DNA of 64,000 bases from Salirhabdus euzebyi (GCF_014207435.1 NZ_JACHGH010000001.1:124001-188000); one strand, 5' to 3'. Numbered from the stretch's first letter, positions 32,233 to 40,597 are shown. Notes: generated from the letters alone by a model not told the origin. Program-made: numbers and translations.

Positions 32233-33636
32233 TTATATCACCACACGTTTTCTAGTTTCTTTCGCAAAAATTTTTCCTGGATTCATAATATTATGAGGAT
32301 CAAAAGCTAGCTTTATCTGCCTCATCAGTTCGACTCCTGGCTCCCCGATCTTCCATGCTAAATATGGGGATTTCATTTCACCGACACCATGTTCTCCTGT
32401 AATGGTCCCACCTAGATTAATAGCTTCCGAGAATATATCTTCAAATGCGGCTTCGACTCTTTCCATTTCGTCCTTATTACGTAAATCTGTCGTACAGGTT
32501 GGGTGTAAGTTTCCATCACCCGCATGCCCAAATGTAGCAATGTGTACGTTATGTTTTTTGGCGATGTCGTTAATTTTCCGAACCATTTTGGCAATTTCAG
32601 AACGAGGAACGGTAGCATCCTCTAAAATAGTAGTCGGACTTAAGCGTGCTAAAGCAGACAGAGCTGTTCGTCTCGCTTGACGCAATCCTTCAGCCTCTTC
32701 TTCTGTATTGGCTAAGCTAACATCTATCGCATCATTTTCTAGACAAATATCTTTCATTTTTAACATATCGGCTTCGACAGATTGGTAGTCTCCGTCCTGT
32801 TCAATGAGTAATATTGCTTCCACATCTATTGGTAAGCCGACATTCGCATATGCCTCAACGGCTCTAATTGTAGGCTGGTCCATAAATTCTAAAGTAGCTG
32901 GAATGATGCGGTTTTCAATAATACTGGAAACAGTTTCCGCAGCATCCTCCATTTTTTTGTATAGGGCTAGCATGGTCTTTTTCGCTTTGGGCTTTGGTAG
33001 TAGCTTTAGCGTTGCTTCGGTAATAATAGCTAAGGTACCCTCTGAACCTACGAGCAGCTTTGTTAAATCATAGCCAGCAACATCCTTAGCTAGCTTACCG
33101 CCAGTACGAATAATTTCCCCATTAGCTAGAACAGCTTCTAGACCAATAACATAATCCTTTGTTACACCGTATTTTAGCCCGCGAAGACCGCCTGAATTTT
33201 CGTTGATGTTCCCACCAATTGTCGATATTTTCATGGAGCTTGGATCGGGAGGATAAAATAAATTCTTCCCTTCAACTGCATCACAAATGTCTTTCGTAAT
33301 GACACCAGGCTGAACGGTTATCGTTAAATTTTTCTCATCAATTTCTAGGATGTTGTTTAAATAGGTAAATAACAATACGACTCCACCTTGGGTTGGACAA
33401 GTTCCTGCTGCTAAGTTTGTGCCAGAGCCACGAGGAACGATTGGAATTTTTTCCTTGTTACATAGTTTCACAATCTTTGCAATTTCCTCTGTTGATCTAG
33501 GGGTGATAATGCAATCCGGAAGTGCTTGAAAGTTCGGTGTTGCATCGTAGGAATACGCTAGTTTATCCGCAACGCCTGTTTTCACGTTTTCTTTTCCTAT
33601 TATTTCAATCAGTTGATCAATGACTGCTTGTTCCAT
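32233..33636 (-). CDS. glcD: Glycolate/D-lactate oxidase FAD subunit
   Basis: The start ATG 33636 (MEQAVIDQLIEIIGKENV) has AAAGGAGG 10 bases upstream; TTG 33645 is too close to it. The 467-residue flavoprotein of the VAO/PCMH family has the FAD-binding motifs IVPRGSGTNLAAGT and PPDPSSMKISTIGGNINENS. The C-terminal metal-site block is FGHAGDGNLHPT and then GTITGEHGVG. It oxidises glycolate or D-lactate. It is divergent from nagA, with a 187-base intergenic region containing a cre-like box. Confidence 0.93.
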   Translation of the reverse strand: MEQAVIDQLIEIIGKENVKTGVADKLAYSYDATPNFQALPDCIITPRSTEEIAKIVKLCNKEKIPIVPRGSGTNLAAGTCPTQGGVVLLFTYLNNILEIDEKNLTITVQPGVITKDICDAVEGKNLFYPPDPSSMKISTIGGNINENSGGLRGLKYGVTKDYVIGLEAVLANGEIIRTGGKLAKDVAGYDLTKLLVGSEGTLAIITEATLKLLPKPKAKKTMLALYKKMEDAAETVSSIIENRIIPATLEFMDQPTIRAVEAYANVGLPIDVEAILLIEQDGDYQSVEADMLKMKDICLENDAIDVSLANTEEEAEGLRQARRTALSALARLSPTTILEDATVPRSEIAKMVRKINDIAKKHNVHIATFGHAGDGNLHPTCTTDLRNKDEMERVEAAFEDIFSEAINLGGTITGEHGVGEMKSPYLAWKIGEPGVELMRQIKLAFDPHNIMNPGKIFAKETRKRVVI

Positions 33637-33713
33637 ATTGTTCAAACCTCCTTTATGGATTATCTGAATATGTAAAGGTTAGTAAAGTTTATGAAAAGTA
33701 CCACAATTTAAGA

Positions 33714-33727
33714 TGAAAACACTTTCA
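33714..33727 (+). promoter_or_regulatory. cre-like CcpA box between glcD and nagA
   Basis: TGAAAACACTTTCA matches TGWAARCGYTWNCW at 13 of 14 positions (central G is A). A -10 TATAAT for nagA lies at 33744-33749, so the box overlaps the likely -35. Confidence 0.55.
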
Positions 33728-33832
33728 ACTTACTCCTATTTATTATAATATGAAAGGGAAGTGAATGAAATAATATTACACAAAAAATTATATTTTTTTA
33801 AAATATAAATACAAAACAAAGGGGGAGGCGCA

Positions 33833-34993
33833 ATGAATATGATTATTCAAAATGTACACCTTTATTTACCCGACAAAACAATAAAAGGCTCCATTTTAAT
33901 AGAAAAAGGAAAAATTAAAGCAATTGGGGAGGCTTTACCTACCGACCATACACAAGTAATGGACGGGAAAGGACTACACCTGATCCCTGGTTTTATCGAT
34001 GCCCATATTCATGGAGCGAACGGGGCCGATATGATGGACGGTACAATGGATGCGTTGGATACGATGTCACGAATTTTACCAGCCGAGGGGACGACTGCTT
34101 ATTTACCAACAACGATAACGAACCCTCTATCAGCTATCGAACAATCCCTTGAGACAGTTAGTGAATATGTAGAGCAAGGTTTCAACAAGCCAGGGCAAGC
34201 AGAAATTGTTGGGGTTCATTTAGAAGGCCCTTTTATTGAAAAAACGAAAGCAGGAGCACAGCCTAAGGAAGACATTGTGCAACCGAATATCGAGACATTT
34301 AAACAATTACAGCAAAAGGCTTCTGGCCTTATTAAAACAGTAACGTTGGCACCAGAACTGGATGCAAACGGGAAATTAATGACGTACTTAAAAGAAAATG
34401 GTGTTACTGTTTCGGCAGGACATACGAATGCTACTTACGAAGATATACAATTTGCTTATGATAAAGGTCTAACTCAATTAACACATTTATGTAACGCGAT
34501 GACAGGCCTACATCACCGAGAAGTAGGTGTTGTGGGAGCTGCTATGCTAATCGAAGGATTAAGGAGTGAGTTAATTGTAGATGGTATACATGTGAATAAA
34601 AACATGGTACGTATACTATTTCAACAGCTGGGCCCGGAAAGAATAATGCTTATTACGGATGCGATGCGTGCTAAATGTCTCGATAATGGTCACTACACGT
34701 TAGGTGGCCAATCTGTTCGGGTCAAAGATCAGATGGCGACATTAGGAGACGGAACATTAGCTGGTAGTGTGTTACGGATGATTGATGGCGCTCAACATAT
34801 GATGGGATTTGCAGGTGCTACGATCCGTGATGTCATAAAAATGGCATCTGAAAATCCAGCAAATCAAATAGGGATTTATGATCGAAAGGGTAGTATTGAA
34901 ATCAATAAAGATGCGGATTTATTGCTAGTCGATGAGAATTTGAATTTATTTTCAACTTGGTGTAGAGGTGAACTAAGCTATGTTAAGGAATAG
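33833..34993 (+). CDS. nagA: N-acetylglucosamine-6-phosphate deacetylase
   Basis: NagA deacetylates GlcNAc-6P to GlcN-6P in the cytosol. The 386-residue amidohydrolase has DAHIHGANG (metal site), HLEGPFIEKTKAGAQ (catalytic/metal Glu), SAGHTNATYED, LTHLCNAMTGLHHRE, VDGIHVN and the catalytic Asp in LITDAMRA. The SD GGGGGAGG stands 5 bases before the ATG. The gene overlaps nagB by 14 bases. It takes the product of MurQ, encoded 18 kb upstream. No NagR/YvoA-type regulator gene follows, unlike the B. subtilis operon. Confidence 0.96.
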   Translation: MNMIIQNVHLYLPDKTIKGSILIEKGKIKAIGEALPTDHTQVMDGKGLHLIPGFIDAHIHGANGADMMDGTMDALDTMSRILPAEGTTAYLPTTITNPLSAIEQSLETVSEYVEQGFNKPGQAEIVGVHLEGPFIEKTKAGAQPKEDIVQPNIETFKQLQQKASGLIKTVTLAPELDANGKLMTYLKENGVTVSAGHTNATYEDIQFAYDKGLTQLTHLCNAMTGLHHREVGVVGAAMLIEGLRSELIVDGIHVNKNMVRILFQQLGPERIMLITDAMRAKCLDNGHYTLGGQSVRVKDQMATLGDGTLAGSVLRMIDGAQHMMGFAGATIRDVIKMASENPANQIGIYDRKGSIEINKDADLLLVDENLNLFSTWCRGELSYVKE

Positions 34994-35714
34994 CGTCGAA
35001 TCGAACATAGATATAGAAAAAGTATCTAGTTATGAAGAGTTGAGTAAAAAAGCAGCAAACATTTTGGTCGAATTGTTGCGAGAAAAACCAGCTGCCAACT
35101 TGGGACTTGCTACAGGGAGTACGCCTGTTGGGATGTATGAACAGCTAATTAAGGCCTATCAAGAAGGCAACGTCTCTTTTCAGGATACACACACGTATAA
35201 TTTAGACGAATACATTGGATTAGAGAGGTCTGATCCAAATAGCTATCACTATTTTATGAAAAAGACACTTTTTGATCATATTGATATTAACCCAGACCAT
35301 ACTCACATTCCTTCAGGGATTGCAGAAGACTTGGAAGAAGAGTGTGTAAGCTATGAGAGATTGATTAAGGCGAATGGTGGGATTGATATTCAGATTTTGG
35401 GCTTAGGGTTAAATGGTCATATCGGATTTAATGAGCCTGGAACAGATTTTGCGTCACGTACACATATCGTAAAGCTGGCAGAGTCTACTCGAACGGCGAA
35501 TGCTAGATTTTTTTCAAAAAAAGAAGATGTGCCTAAACAAGCAATTACGATGGGGATTCAATCCATTATGGAGGCGAAGAAAATTGTTCTACTTGCTTTC
35601 GGAAAAAAGAAAATGGATCCTCTTCAGCGTTTAATGAAAGGTGTAGTACATCCAGATTTCCCTGCATCCATTTTACGTTTACATCCTAATATTACGATTA
35701 TTTATGGTGAATAA
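34980..35714 (+). CDS. nagB: Glucosamine-6-phosphate deaminase
   Basis: NagB converts GlcN-6P to fructose-6P and ammonia. The 244-residue protein has the phosphate loop LGLATGSTPVGMYEQL near 40-55, the catalytic Asp in YNLDEYIGL and the GLGLNGHIGFNEPGT block with the His-Asp-Glu relay. It lacks the C-terminal extension of the E. coli allosteric enzyme, as is usual in bacilli. It is translationally coupled to nagA and followed 21 bases later by a peptidase gene. Confidence 0.96.
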   Translation: MLRNSVESNIDIEKVSSYEELSKKAANILVELLREKPAANLGLATGSTPVGMYEQLIKAYQEGNVSFQDTHTYNLDEYIGLERSDPNSYHYFMKKTLFDHIDINPDHTHIPSGIAEDLEEECVSYERLIKANGGIDIQILGLGLNGHIGFNEPGTDFASRTHIVKLAESTRTANARFFSKKEDVPKQAITMGIQSIMEAKKIVLLAFGKKKMDPLQRLMKGVVHPDFPASILRLHPNITIIYGE

Positions 35715-35735
35715 CTTTTAAAGAGGGGGAGTTTG

Positions 35736-36659
35736 ATGTTCGTTCAAACAGATAAAACGTACACGTATGATGTCATGGAAAAAGATTTGGAGCACCTGCA
35801 GCAAGCGTATCCTGATTTAGTTGAAGTGAAATCAATTGGTAAGACAGTATGGGGTAGGCACATATATTTAGTTAAACTAGGCTTCGGAGGGAAGAACGTA
35901 TTTTTTAGTGGCTCTCACCATGCAAGAGAATGGCTAACGACGATGGTAAACATGAAAATGATCGAAGAATATGCCAATGCCTTTACAACGGGGATGAAAA
36001 TAGGTGCTTTCGATGTGAAAACGATTTTATCAAATGTAACTATTTATTTCGTGCCGATGGTGAATCCTGATGGGGTAACGTTACAGCAAAAAGGATTACA
36101 AGCATTTCCGTCTGACTATCACGAACAGCTTATTGAAATGAATGAAGGCAGTACAGATTTTACTAGCTGGAAGGCAAATGCAGAAGGAATTGACTTAAAT
36201 CGTCAGTACCCGGCAAAATGGGATGATATTACACAATCCCCCTTGAAGCCTGCTTCTAAAAACTACAAGGGAGAATTCCCGTTACAGGCTGTCGAGGCAA
36301 AGGTGTTATACGATTTAACGTATGAGTTAAAACCTTCTCTAGTTGCCGCTTATCATACAGCTGGCAGGGAGTTATTTTGGCATTTTCATAATAAAGAGGA
36401 ACACTTAGACAGGGATTATGAAATAGCCCGCATGTTCTGTGCCTTAACAGGGTATGAACTCAATGAACCAACACCGAATCCAAGTGGTGGGGGCTATAAG
36501 GACTGGTTTGTCCAAGAATTTGCCAAACCTGGATTAACGCCTGAGTTGGCAATCTATCCAGGGGAACGACACGTTGATATTGACCAATTTGACGAGGAAT
36601 GGAAACGGAATAAAGAAGCGGGACTATACTTGGCAGAAGTCGTAAGGAAGAAATTTTAA
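35736..36659 (+). CDS. M14 zinc carboxypeptidase, probably cell-wall peptide specific
   Basis: The ATG at 35736 follows AGAGGGGGAG. The 307-residue cytosolic enzyme has the zinc motif SHHAREW (His and Glu) near 70-76, the third zinc His in AAYHTAGRELFWHF and the catalytic Glu in GLTPELAIYPGERH. It is like gamma-D-glutamyl-diaminopimelate peptidase I relatives. No signal peptide or LysM domain is present, so it would act inside the cell. Its place as third gene after nagA-nagB suggests trimming of imported stem peptides. Confidence 0.88.
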   Translation: MFVQTDKTYTYDVMEKDLEHLQQAYPDLVEVKSIGKTVWGRHIYLVKLGFGGKNVFFSGSHHAREWLTTMVNMKMIEEYANAFTTGMKIGAFDVKTILSNVTIYFVPMVNPDGVTLQQKGLQAFPSDYHEQLIEMNEGSTDFTSWKANAEGIDLNRQYPAKWDDITQSPLKPASKNYKGEFPLQAVEAKVLYDLTYELKPSLVAAYHTAGRELFWHFHNKEEHLDRDYEIARMFCALTGYELNEPTPNPSGGGYKDWFVQEFAKPGLTPELAIYPGERHVDIDQFDEEWKRNKEAGLYLAEVVRKKF

Positions 36660-36676
36660 TTGGCGTATACAAACGA

Positions 36677-36716
36677 AAAGCCAGAATCCAGATTTGGGGT
36701 TCTGGCTTTGATTTTT
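36677..36716. terminator. Bidirectional terminator
   Basis: A 10-bp stem AAAGCCAGAA / TTCTGGCTTT with T runs on both sides serves the peptidase gene and the convergent gene ending at 36725. Confidence 0.88.
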
Positions 36717-36724
36717 CGCATCTA

Positions 36725-37207
36725 TCAATAAGACTGATTTCCCCCATTCTGCTGATTACTTTCAGTAGTAAATGAAATTCCCATCGATCGCACAGTATCC
36801 TTCGCCTGACTTAAATAAGCTTCCTTTTGGTTTTGCCATTTGATAATAAGGTCAATAAAAGGCTTGTATTCTTGACTTGCATTTTCCAGCATTGTACTTA
36901 ATCCAACCCGTACCTTTTTGTTTTGATCTTGAGCATTATTTATGCAGGCTACTAATGTATCTATAATGGATTGCCGATCTTCTCCATTTATTAGTCTTTG
37001 AGCGGAACCAGTTGCCGTTAAAAGGTGATAGGAAGCAGGTACTAGGTGATCATGCATTTGCCTGTTGCCCTCTAAATCTTTGGTTGCTGGAATGTGGAAA
37101 AGCTCACTACTCATTGCGCACACCATTTTTTCAGCGAACAAACTTTGTTGTAACAGATTTAATACATCCCCCCAGTTGCTGACTCGGTAGTAATAATACG
37201 GATACAT
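36725..37207 (-). CDS. Soluble protein of unknown function
   Basis: This is a 160-residue helical protein. It starts MYPYYYYRVSNWGDVLNLLQ after AAGGAGATG. It contains a His-bearing segment MHDHLVPASYHLLTATGSAQ and ends in a polar Gln/Asn-rich tail (ESNQQNGGNQSY). No family recognised. The Tyr-rich start and Asn/Gln tail recall spore-associated proteins of bacilli, but that is only impression. It is monocistronic and convergent with the peptidase gene. Confidence 0.75.
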   Translation of the reverse strand: MYPYYYYRVSNWGDVLNLLQQSLFAEKMVCAMSSELFHIPATKDLEGNRQMHDHLVPASYHLLTATGSAQRLINGEDRQSIIDTLVACINNAQDQNKKVRVGLSTMLENASQEYKPFIDLIIKWQNQKEAYLSQAKDTVRSMGISFTTESNQQNGGNQSY

Positions 37208-37333
37208 ACAATCATCTCCTTTTTAAAATACGTTTTCATTATAGATATGATTATGTAGGCGCCTTAGTGTAACTAAATTATTCAGCTTAATTAATGTCGA
37301 AAGTCACAACTCCGCCATAACTTTATTACTAAA

Positions 37334-37351
37334 TTGTGAACTGTTTCACAA
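37334..37351. promoter_or_regulatory. Rex-type operator before doxX
   Basis: TTGTGAA-CTGT-TTCACAA is a perfect 7-bp inverted repeat with 4-base spacer, the arrangement of the Rex consensus TTGTGAA-W4-TTCACAA. It lies about 30 bases before a TATAGT -10 candidate (37379-37384). Confidence 0.7.
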
Positions 37352-37430
37352 ACTTATTTCAAATAAAAAAAATCATGATATAGTAAGAGTGTAGTAAGAA
37401 ACAAACACACAAGAATTCTTGAAAATGCAT

Positions 37431-37448
37431 TTGTGAAATGGTGAGCAA
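37431..37448. promoter_or_regulatory. Second, half-conserved Rex-like site
   Basis: TTGTGAA is intact; the other arm TGAGCAA matches TTCACAA at 4 of 7. It lies 38 bases before the DoxX start. Confidence 0.35.
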
Positions 37449-37486
37449 ACTAAACTAAAAATAATAAGAAAAAGGGGTTGAATGTC

Positions 37487-38002
37487 ATGTTTGTTGATGT
37501 TCTTCGTAATAACAAAATCGTAGCAGGAGTTTTAGCATTCATCCGAATATATATTGGTTATCAATGGTTCACAGCGGGTATTGGAAAAGTAGCAGGTGGA
37601 TTTGATGCAAGTGGATTTCTACAAGGAGCCATTGGCAAAGCAACGGGAGATCACCCAGCAGTGCAAGGCTGGTGGGCAGCATTCCTTGAAAGTGTAGCAC
37701 TACCAAATGCAAACTTCTTTAGCTTCTTAGTAGCGTGGGGTGAAGTTCTAGTAGGCTTAGCATTGATCGTAGGTATCTTTACAAATTTTGCAGCTTTAAT
37801 GGGAATCACCATGAACTTCGCATTCCTATTCAGTGGAACAGTGAGCACGAATCCACAAATGGTATTACTAACAGTATTTTTACTAGTAGCAGGCTTCAAC
37901 GCAGGTCGCTACGGCCTAGACAGATGGGTTATACCTTTCCTTCGCGAGCATAACCCAACTAACAGAAATCGCAAAATCAAAAATAAGGTTGCAGCTGCTT
38001 AA
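37487..38002 (+). CDS. DoxX family membrane protein
   Basis: ATG 37487 (MFVDVLRNNKIVAGVLAFIR) has AAAGGGG 9 bases upstream. The 171-residue product has four membrane segments with the DoxX pattern: IRIYIGYQWFTAGIGKVAGG, then FFSFLVAWGEVLVGLALIVGIF, then AALMGITMNFAFLFSGT and MVLLTVFLLVAGFNAGRYGL. Family members include the thiosulfate:quinone oxidoreductase small subunit and quinone-stress proteins (MhqP, CatD). A Rex-type operator upstream suggests control by NADH/NAD ratio and so a redox or respiratory role. The gene stands alone and is followed by a 21-bp-period array, then a terminator. Confidence 0.88.
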   Translation: MFVDVLRNNKIVAGVLAFIRIYIGYQWFTAGIGKVAGGFDASGFLQGAIGKATGDHPAVQGWWAAFLESVALPNANFFSFLVAWGEVLVGLALIVGIFTNFAALMGITMNFAFLFSGTVSTNPQMVLLTVFLLVAGFNAGRYGLDRWVIPFLREHNPTNRNRKIKNKVAAA

Positions 38003-38019
38003 TAAATGATATTACAGCG

Positions 38020-38124
38020 GGAACTCTTGATAATCTAAAGCCAACTATCGACTTTATGCGAGGAACTCTTGATAACGCACTCAGAACATTTAATATTTTA
38101 GCAGCAACTCATTAATAAATGTAA
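38020..38124. repeat. Array B: degenerate direct repeats with 21-bp period
   Basis: GGAACTCTTGATAA occurs at 38020 and 38062, exactly 42 bases apart. Units in the same phase at 38041 (CCAACTATCGAC), 38083 (AGAACATTTAATA) and 38104 (GCAACTCATTAATAA) fill the steps, giving five 21-base units. The array fills the 3' untranslated region between the doxX stop and its terminator. Confidence 0.8.
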
Positions 38125-38138
38125 TGTCACTAATAATA

Positions 38139-38173
38139 AAGAAGCTGTTCCAAATTTTTGGAACAGCTTTCTT
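38139..38173 (+). terminator. Terminator after doxX and array B
   Basis: GAAGCTGTTCC pairs with GGAACAGCTTTC, followed by TTCATTATTG; the stem is strong, the T run poor. Confidence 0.75.
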
Positions 38174-38222
38174 CATTATTGTAGGTAAAAAGGAAAACCT
38201 TAACAATATGGAGAATTACATA

Positions 38223-38236
38223 TGAAAGCGTTTTAG
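38223..38236 (+). promoter_or_regulatory. cre-like CcpA box before the lipase gene
   Basis: TGAAAGCGTTTTAG matches TGWAARCGYTWNCW at 12 of 14 positions, 19 bases before the ATG. At this place CcpA binding would block transcription. Confidence 0.5.
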
Positions 38237-38254
38237 AGACAGGGAGTGTGGAAA

Positions 38255-39193
38255 ATGGTTAAAGAAATTACATTTTCGTATACAGTAGACGATGGTGATA
38301 AAATTTTTGCGAGGAAGTGGATTGAAGAGGATCTTGAAACTCCGAAGGCCATTGTTCAAATTGCTCATGGTATGGCTGAGCATATAAAAAGATACGATGA
38401 TTTTGCTGAGGAACTAGTAGCAAATCAGCTGTTTGTATTCGGGAATGATCACCGTGGACACGGAATGACAGGACAAACAAATAACAATTTAGGATTTCTT
38501 GCGGAAAAAGATGGTTTTGAAACAGTAGTAACAGATATGTATGCATTAACAAAACAAATCAAGGAGCAGTACCCAAATGTACCTATTATATTATTTGGTC
38601 ACAGCATGGGATCCTTTTTATCAAGAAGGTACATACAAATGCACGGCGAGGAATTAGATGGGGTTATTTTATCAGGTACAAATGGGGATCCAGGATTTGC
38701 AGTGAAATTAGGTAAAATGATAGCCAAAAGAGAAGTCAAGAAAATTGGCGCCATAACGGCAAGCCCAACATTAAACAAATTAACAATTGGGTCCTATAAC
38801 AAACGTTTCCAACCAGCTCGCACGGACGCAGATTGGCTGACGAGAGATCAAAATGAAGTAGATAAATATATAGACGACCCATTATGTGGTCGCATCATGT
38901 CCGCACAATTTTACTATGACTTGCTCGATGGAATAGAAACCATCAATAAAAAGGCTAATGTCGCATCTATTCCAAAGCATTTACCTGTATTTTTTATTGC
39001 AGGTGACCAAGATCCTGTTGGACAGTTCGGTAAAGGTGTGACGAAAACATATCAAGCATTCAAAAGTGCGGGAATAAAAGATGTTACCTGTAAACTATAT
39101 CCTGGTGCTCGTCACGAAATACTAAACGAAACAAATCGAAAAGAAGTTTATGAGGACGTCTTAAACTGGCTTGATGAACATATAAAGAAATAA
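38255..39193 (+). CDS. Alpha/beta hydrolase, monoacylglycerol lipase/lysophospholipase type
   Basis: ATG 38255 has AGGGAG 8 bases upstream; a GTG start at 38246 is less likely. The 312-residue protein of the Hydrolase_4 family has HGMAEHIKRYDDFAEELV, the HGMTGQ stretch, nucleophile Ser in GHSMGSFLSR near 110, acid Asp in FIAGDQDPVG and His in GARHEILNE near 290. No signal peptide, so cytosolic. It would hydrolyse monoglycerides or lysophospholipids. The DinB-like gene follows 26 bases later and may be co-transcribed. Confidence 0.9.
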   Translation: MVKEITFSYTVDDGDKIFARKWIEEDLETPKAIVQIAHGMAEHIKRYDDFAEELVANQLFVFGNDHRGHGMTGQTNNNLGFLAEKDGFETVVTDMYALTKQIKEQYPNVPIILFGHSMGSFLSRRYIQMHGEELDGVILSGTNGDPGFAVKLGKMIAKREVKKIGAITASPTLNKLTIGSYNKRFQPARTDADWLTRDQNEVDKYIDDPLCGRIMSAQFYYDLLDGIETINKKANVASIPKHLPVFFIAGDQDPVGQFGKGVTKTYQAFKSAGIKDVTCKLYPGARHEILNETNRKEVYEDVLNWLDEHIKK

Positions 39194-39219
39194 AAGAAAA
39201 CGGTGAGGGAGAGGAAACT

Positions 39220-39711
39220 ATGCAAGAAAATGAAAAAATTAGAGCGGAGTTATTGCAGTTAGTTGAAGATTTATCAGATGATGAGTTGAATGAACGGGTA
39301 GAAGAAAATAGCTGGACGATTATGCAAGTTTTGCAGCATTTACACTTGCTCGAAAAGGTTGTCGCAAAATCAATTTCTAAGTCTTTATTGACTGATCATG
39401 TAAATCCAACATCGGAAAAGCCCATACATTTAACAACTGACCGGAGAAAAAAGATAGATGCCCCTCCGTTTGTATCACCTACTGAGGAATATATTACGTT
39501 AGCTGAGATGAAAATTATGCTGGAGGAGTCTAGGAGCCAATTTATTCATGCACTTAGTGGCATTCCAGAAGAGCTATTAGAAAATAAATCGTTTCCTCAT
39601 CCTGTTTTTAACGACCTTAGCATAAAACAGTGGATTCCGTTTATAGGATTGCATGAAAAAAGACATATGAAACAAATTGAGGAGTTAAAAGGGAAATTAT
39701 CAAAAGTGTGA
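39220..39711 (+). CDS. DinB family protein
   Basis: The 163-residue four-helix protein of the DinB/YfiT superfamily has the first metal-type His in WTIMQVLQHLHLLEKVV and the pair in IGLHEKRHMKQIEEL. Such proteins often use a thiol such as bacillithiol, or bind metal, and many have no known reaction. The SD GGGAGAGG stands 7 bases before the ATG. It lies 26 bases after the hydrolase gene in the same direction. Confidence 0.88.
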   Translation: MQENEKIRAELLQLVEDLSDDELNERVEENSWTIMQVLQHLHLLEKVVAKSISKSLLTDHVNPTSEKPIHLTTDRRKKIDAPPFVSPTEEYITLAEMKIMLEESRSQFIHALSGIPEELLENKSFPHPVFNDLSIKQWIPFIGLHEKRHMKQIEELKGKLSKV

Positions 39712-39723
39712 CCAACATGAATG

Positions 39724-39749
39724 AAGGCACTGCTATTTAGCGGTGCCTC
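39724..39749 (+). terminator. Hairpin after the DinB gene
   Basis: AGGCACTGC-TATTTA-GCGGTGCCT (one mismatch pair) is followed by CTTCTATTG; the T run is weak. Confidence 0.55.
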
Positions 39750-39862
39750 TTCTATTGTAGCTAACGGCAATCAGGAAAAAATTACACTAACTTTAATAAT
39801 GTTCTCCCTTTTTACCAACCCTAGATTTGAACTATTTCATTCTGATGAAAGAAGTGATTGAA

Positions 39863-40261
39863 ATGAAATATGTACATAAGGATTTCGATGAAGAGCTAAA
39901 GGCTAGGATTCAACAGATCGAATCGGCATTAAAAGAACTTAGTGAAATAATATTAAAAGAAAATAAATCCCGTTTTGCTGAGAAAAATGTAGATATCGAT
40001 GCAGATTTTGAACAAGAAGGTAATGACCCTTTCCAACCTGGATATAGTTCTTCTATATCAGTAGGAATTGCTGATCGAGATGGAGAGCTTATTGATATAC
40101 ATATAGTTAGAATATGGGAATGCTATCGTTCACTTTTAGGCATACCAATATCCATTAACATTCCTGTAAGTAAAATTGTTGGTGAATTGCTCGATGAAAC
40201 GCTCGTTGAAGTTAATGAAGAATTAAAGGAATATGTGGAGGAAGCATTAAGAGATTTGTAA
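39863..40261 (+). CDS. Small acidic protein of unknown function
   Basis: The likely start ATG 39863 (MKYVHKDFDEELKARIQQIE) has AAAGAAGTG upstream; the TTG at 39827 is possible. The roughly 132-residue product is acidic and soluble. It has a helical N-terminus (coiled-coil-like RIQQIESALKELSEIILKEN), a central beta hairpin (SSSISVGIADRDGELIDIHI) and a helical, Glu-rich C-terminus. No family recognised. It is followed by a bidirectional terminator. Confidence 0.7.
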   Translation: MKYVHKDFDEELKARIQQIESALKELSEIILKENKSRFAEKNVDIDADFEQEGNDPFQPGYSSSISVGIADRDGELIDIHIVRIWECYRSLLGIPISINIPVSKIVGELLDETLVEVNEELKEYVEEALRDL

Positions 40262-40280
40262 ATAATAGGAGAAATATTTA

Positions 40281-40329
40281 AAACAGAAGTAAAAGCTCAG
40301 CTCATGGAACGAAGCTTTTACTTCTGTTT
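40281..40329. terminator. Bidirectional terminator with a 17-bp stem
   Basis: AAACAGAAGTAAAAGCT pairs perfectly with AGCTTTTACTTCTGTTT across a 15-base loop. It serves the + gene ending at 40261 and the - gene ending at 40332. Confidence 0.9.
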
Positions 40330-40331
40330 CA

Positions 40332-40529
40332 TTAAACCAATACGACAACCATCACACCAATTCCTGAAATGATAAACATAACCCCACCAAAACGCGTTGA
40401 CCAATTATATAAGTCAGATGGTCCGCTTGCGTCATTTGTTTTCCAACTTTCTGTAATTAACCAAACTATGGAAGGTTTTATAACCATTATTAGCCCTATA
40501 ACTAGTAAAAATATACTAAGTAAAATCAT
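40332..40529 (-). CDS. DUF6199-like small membrane protein
   Basis: The 65-residue protein has two membrane segments (LLSIFLLVIGLIMVIKPSIV and GVMFIISGIGVMVVVLV) around a polar loop with Trp-rich ITESWKTNDAS and LYNWSTRFGG. The layout fits the DUF6199 group of small Bacillus membrane proteins; function unknown. AGAGGGG lies 7 bases before the ATG. Confidence 0.72.
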   Translation of the reverse strand: MILLSIFLLVIGLIMVIKPSIVWLITESWKTNDASGPSDLYNWSTRFGGVMFIISGIGVMVVVLV

Positions 40530-40597
40530 TACAGATACCCCTCTTAAATTTCCTGTTTTGAATAATACGTTTTAGCCTTTGATAGGTTTCATTTCTT

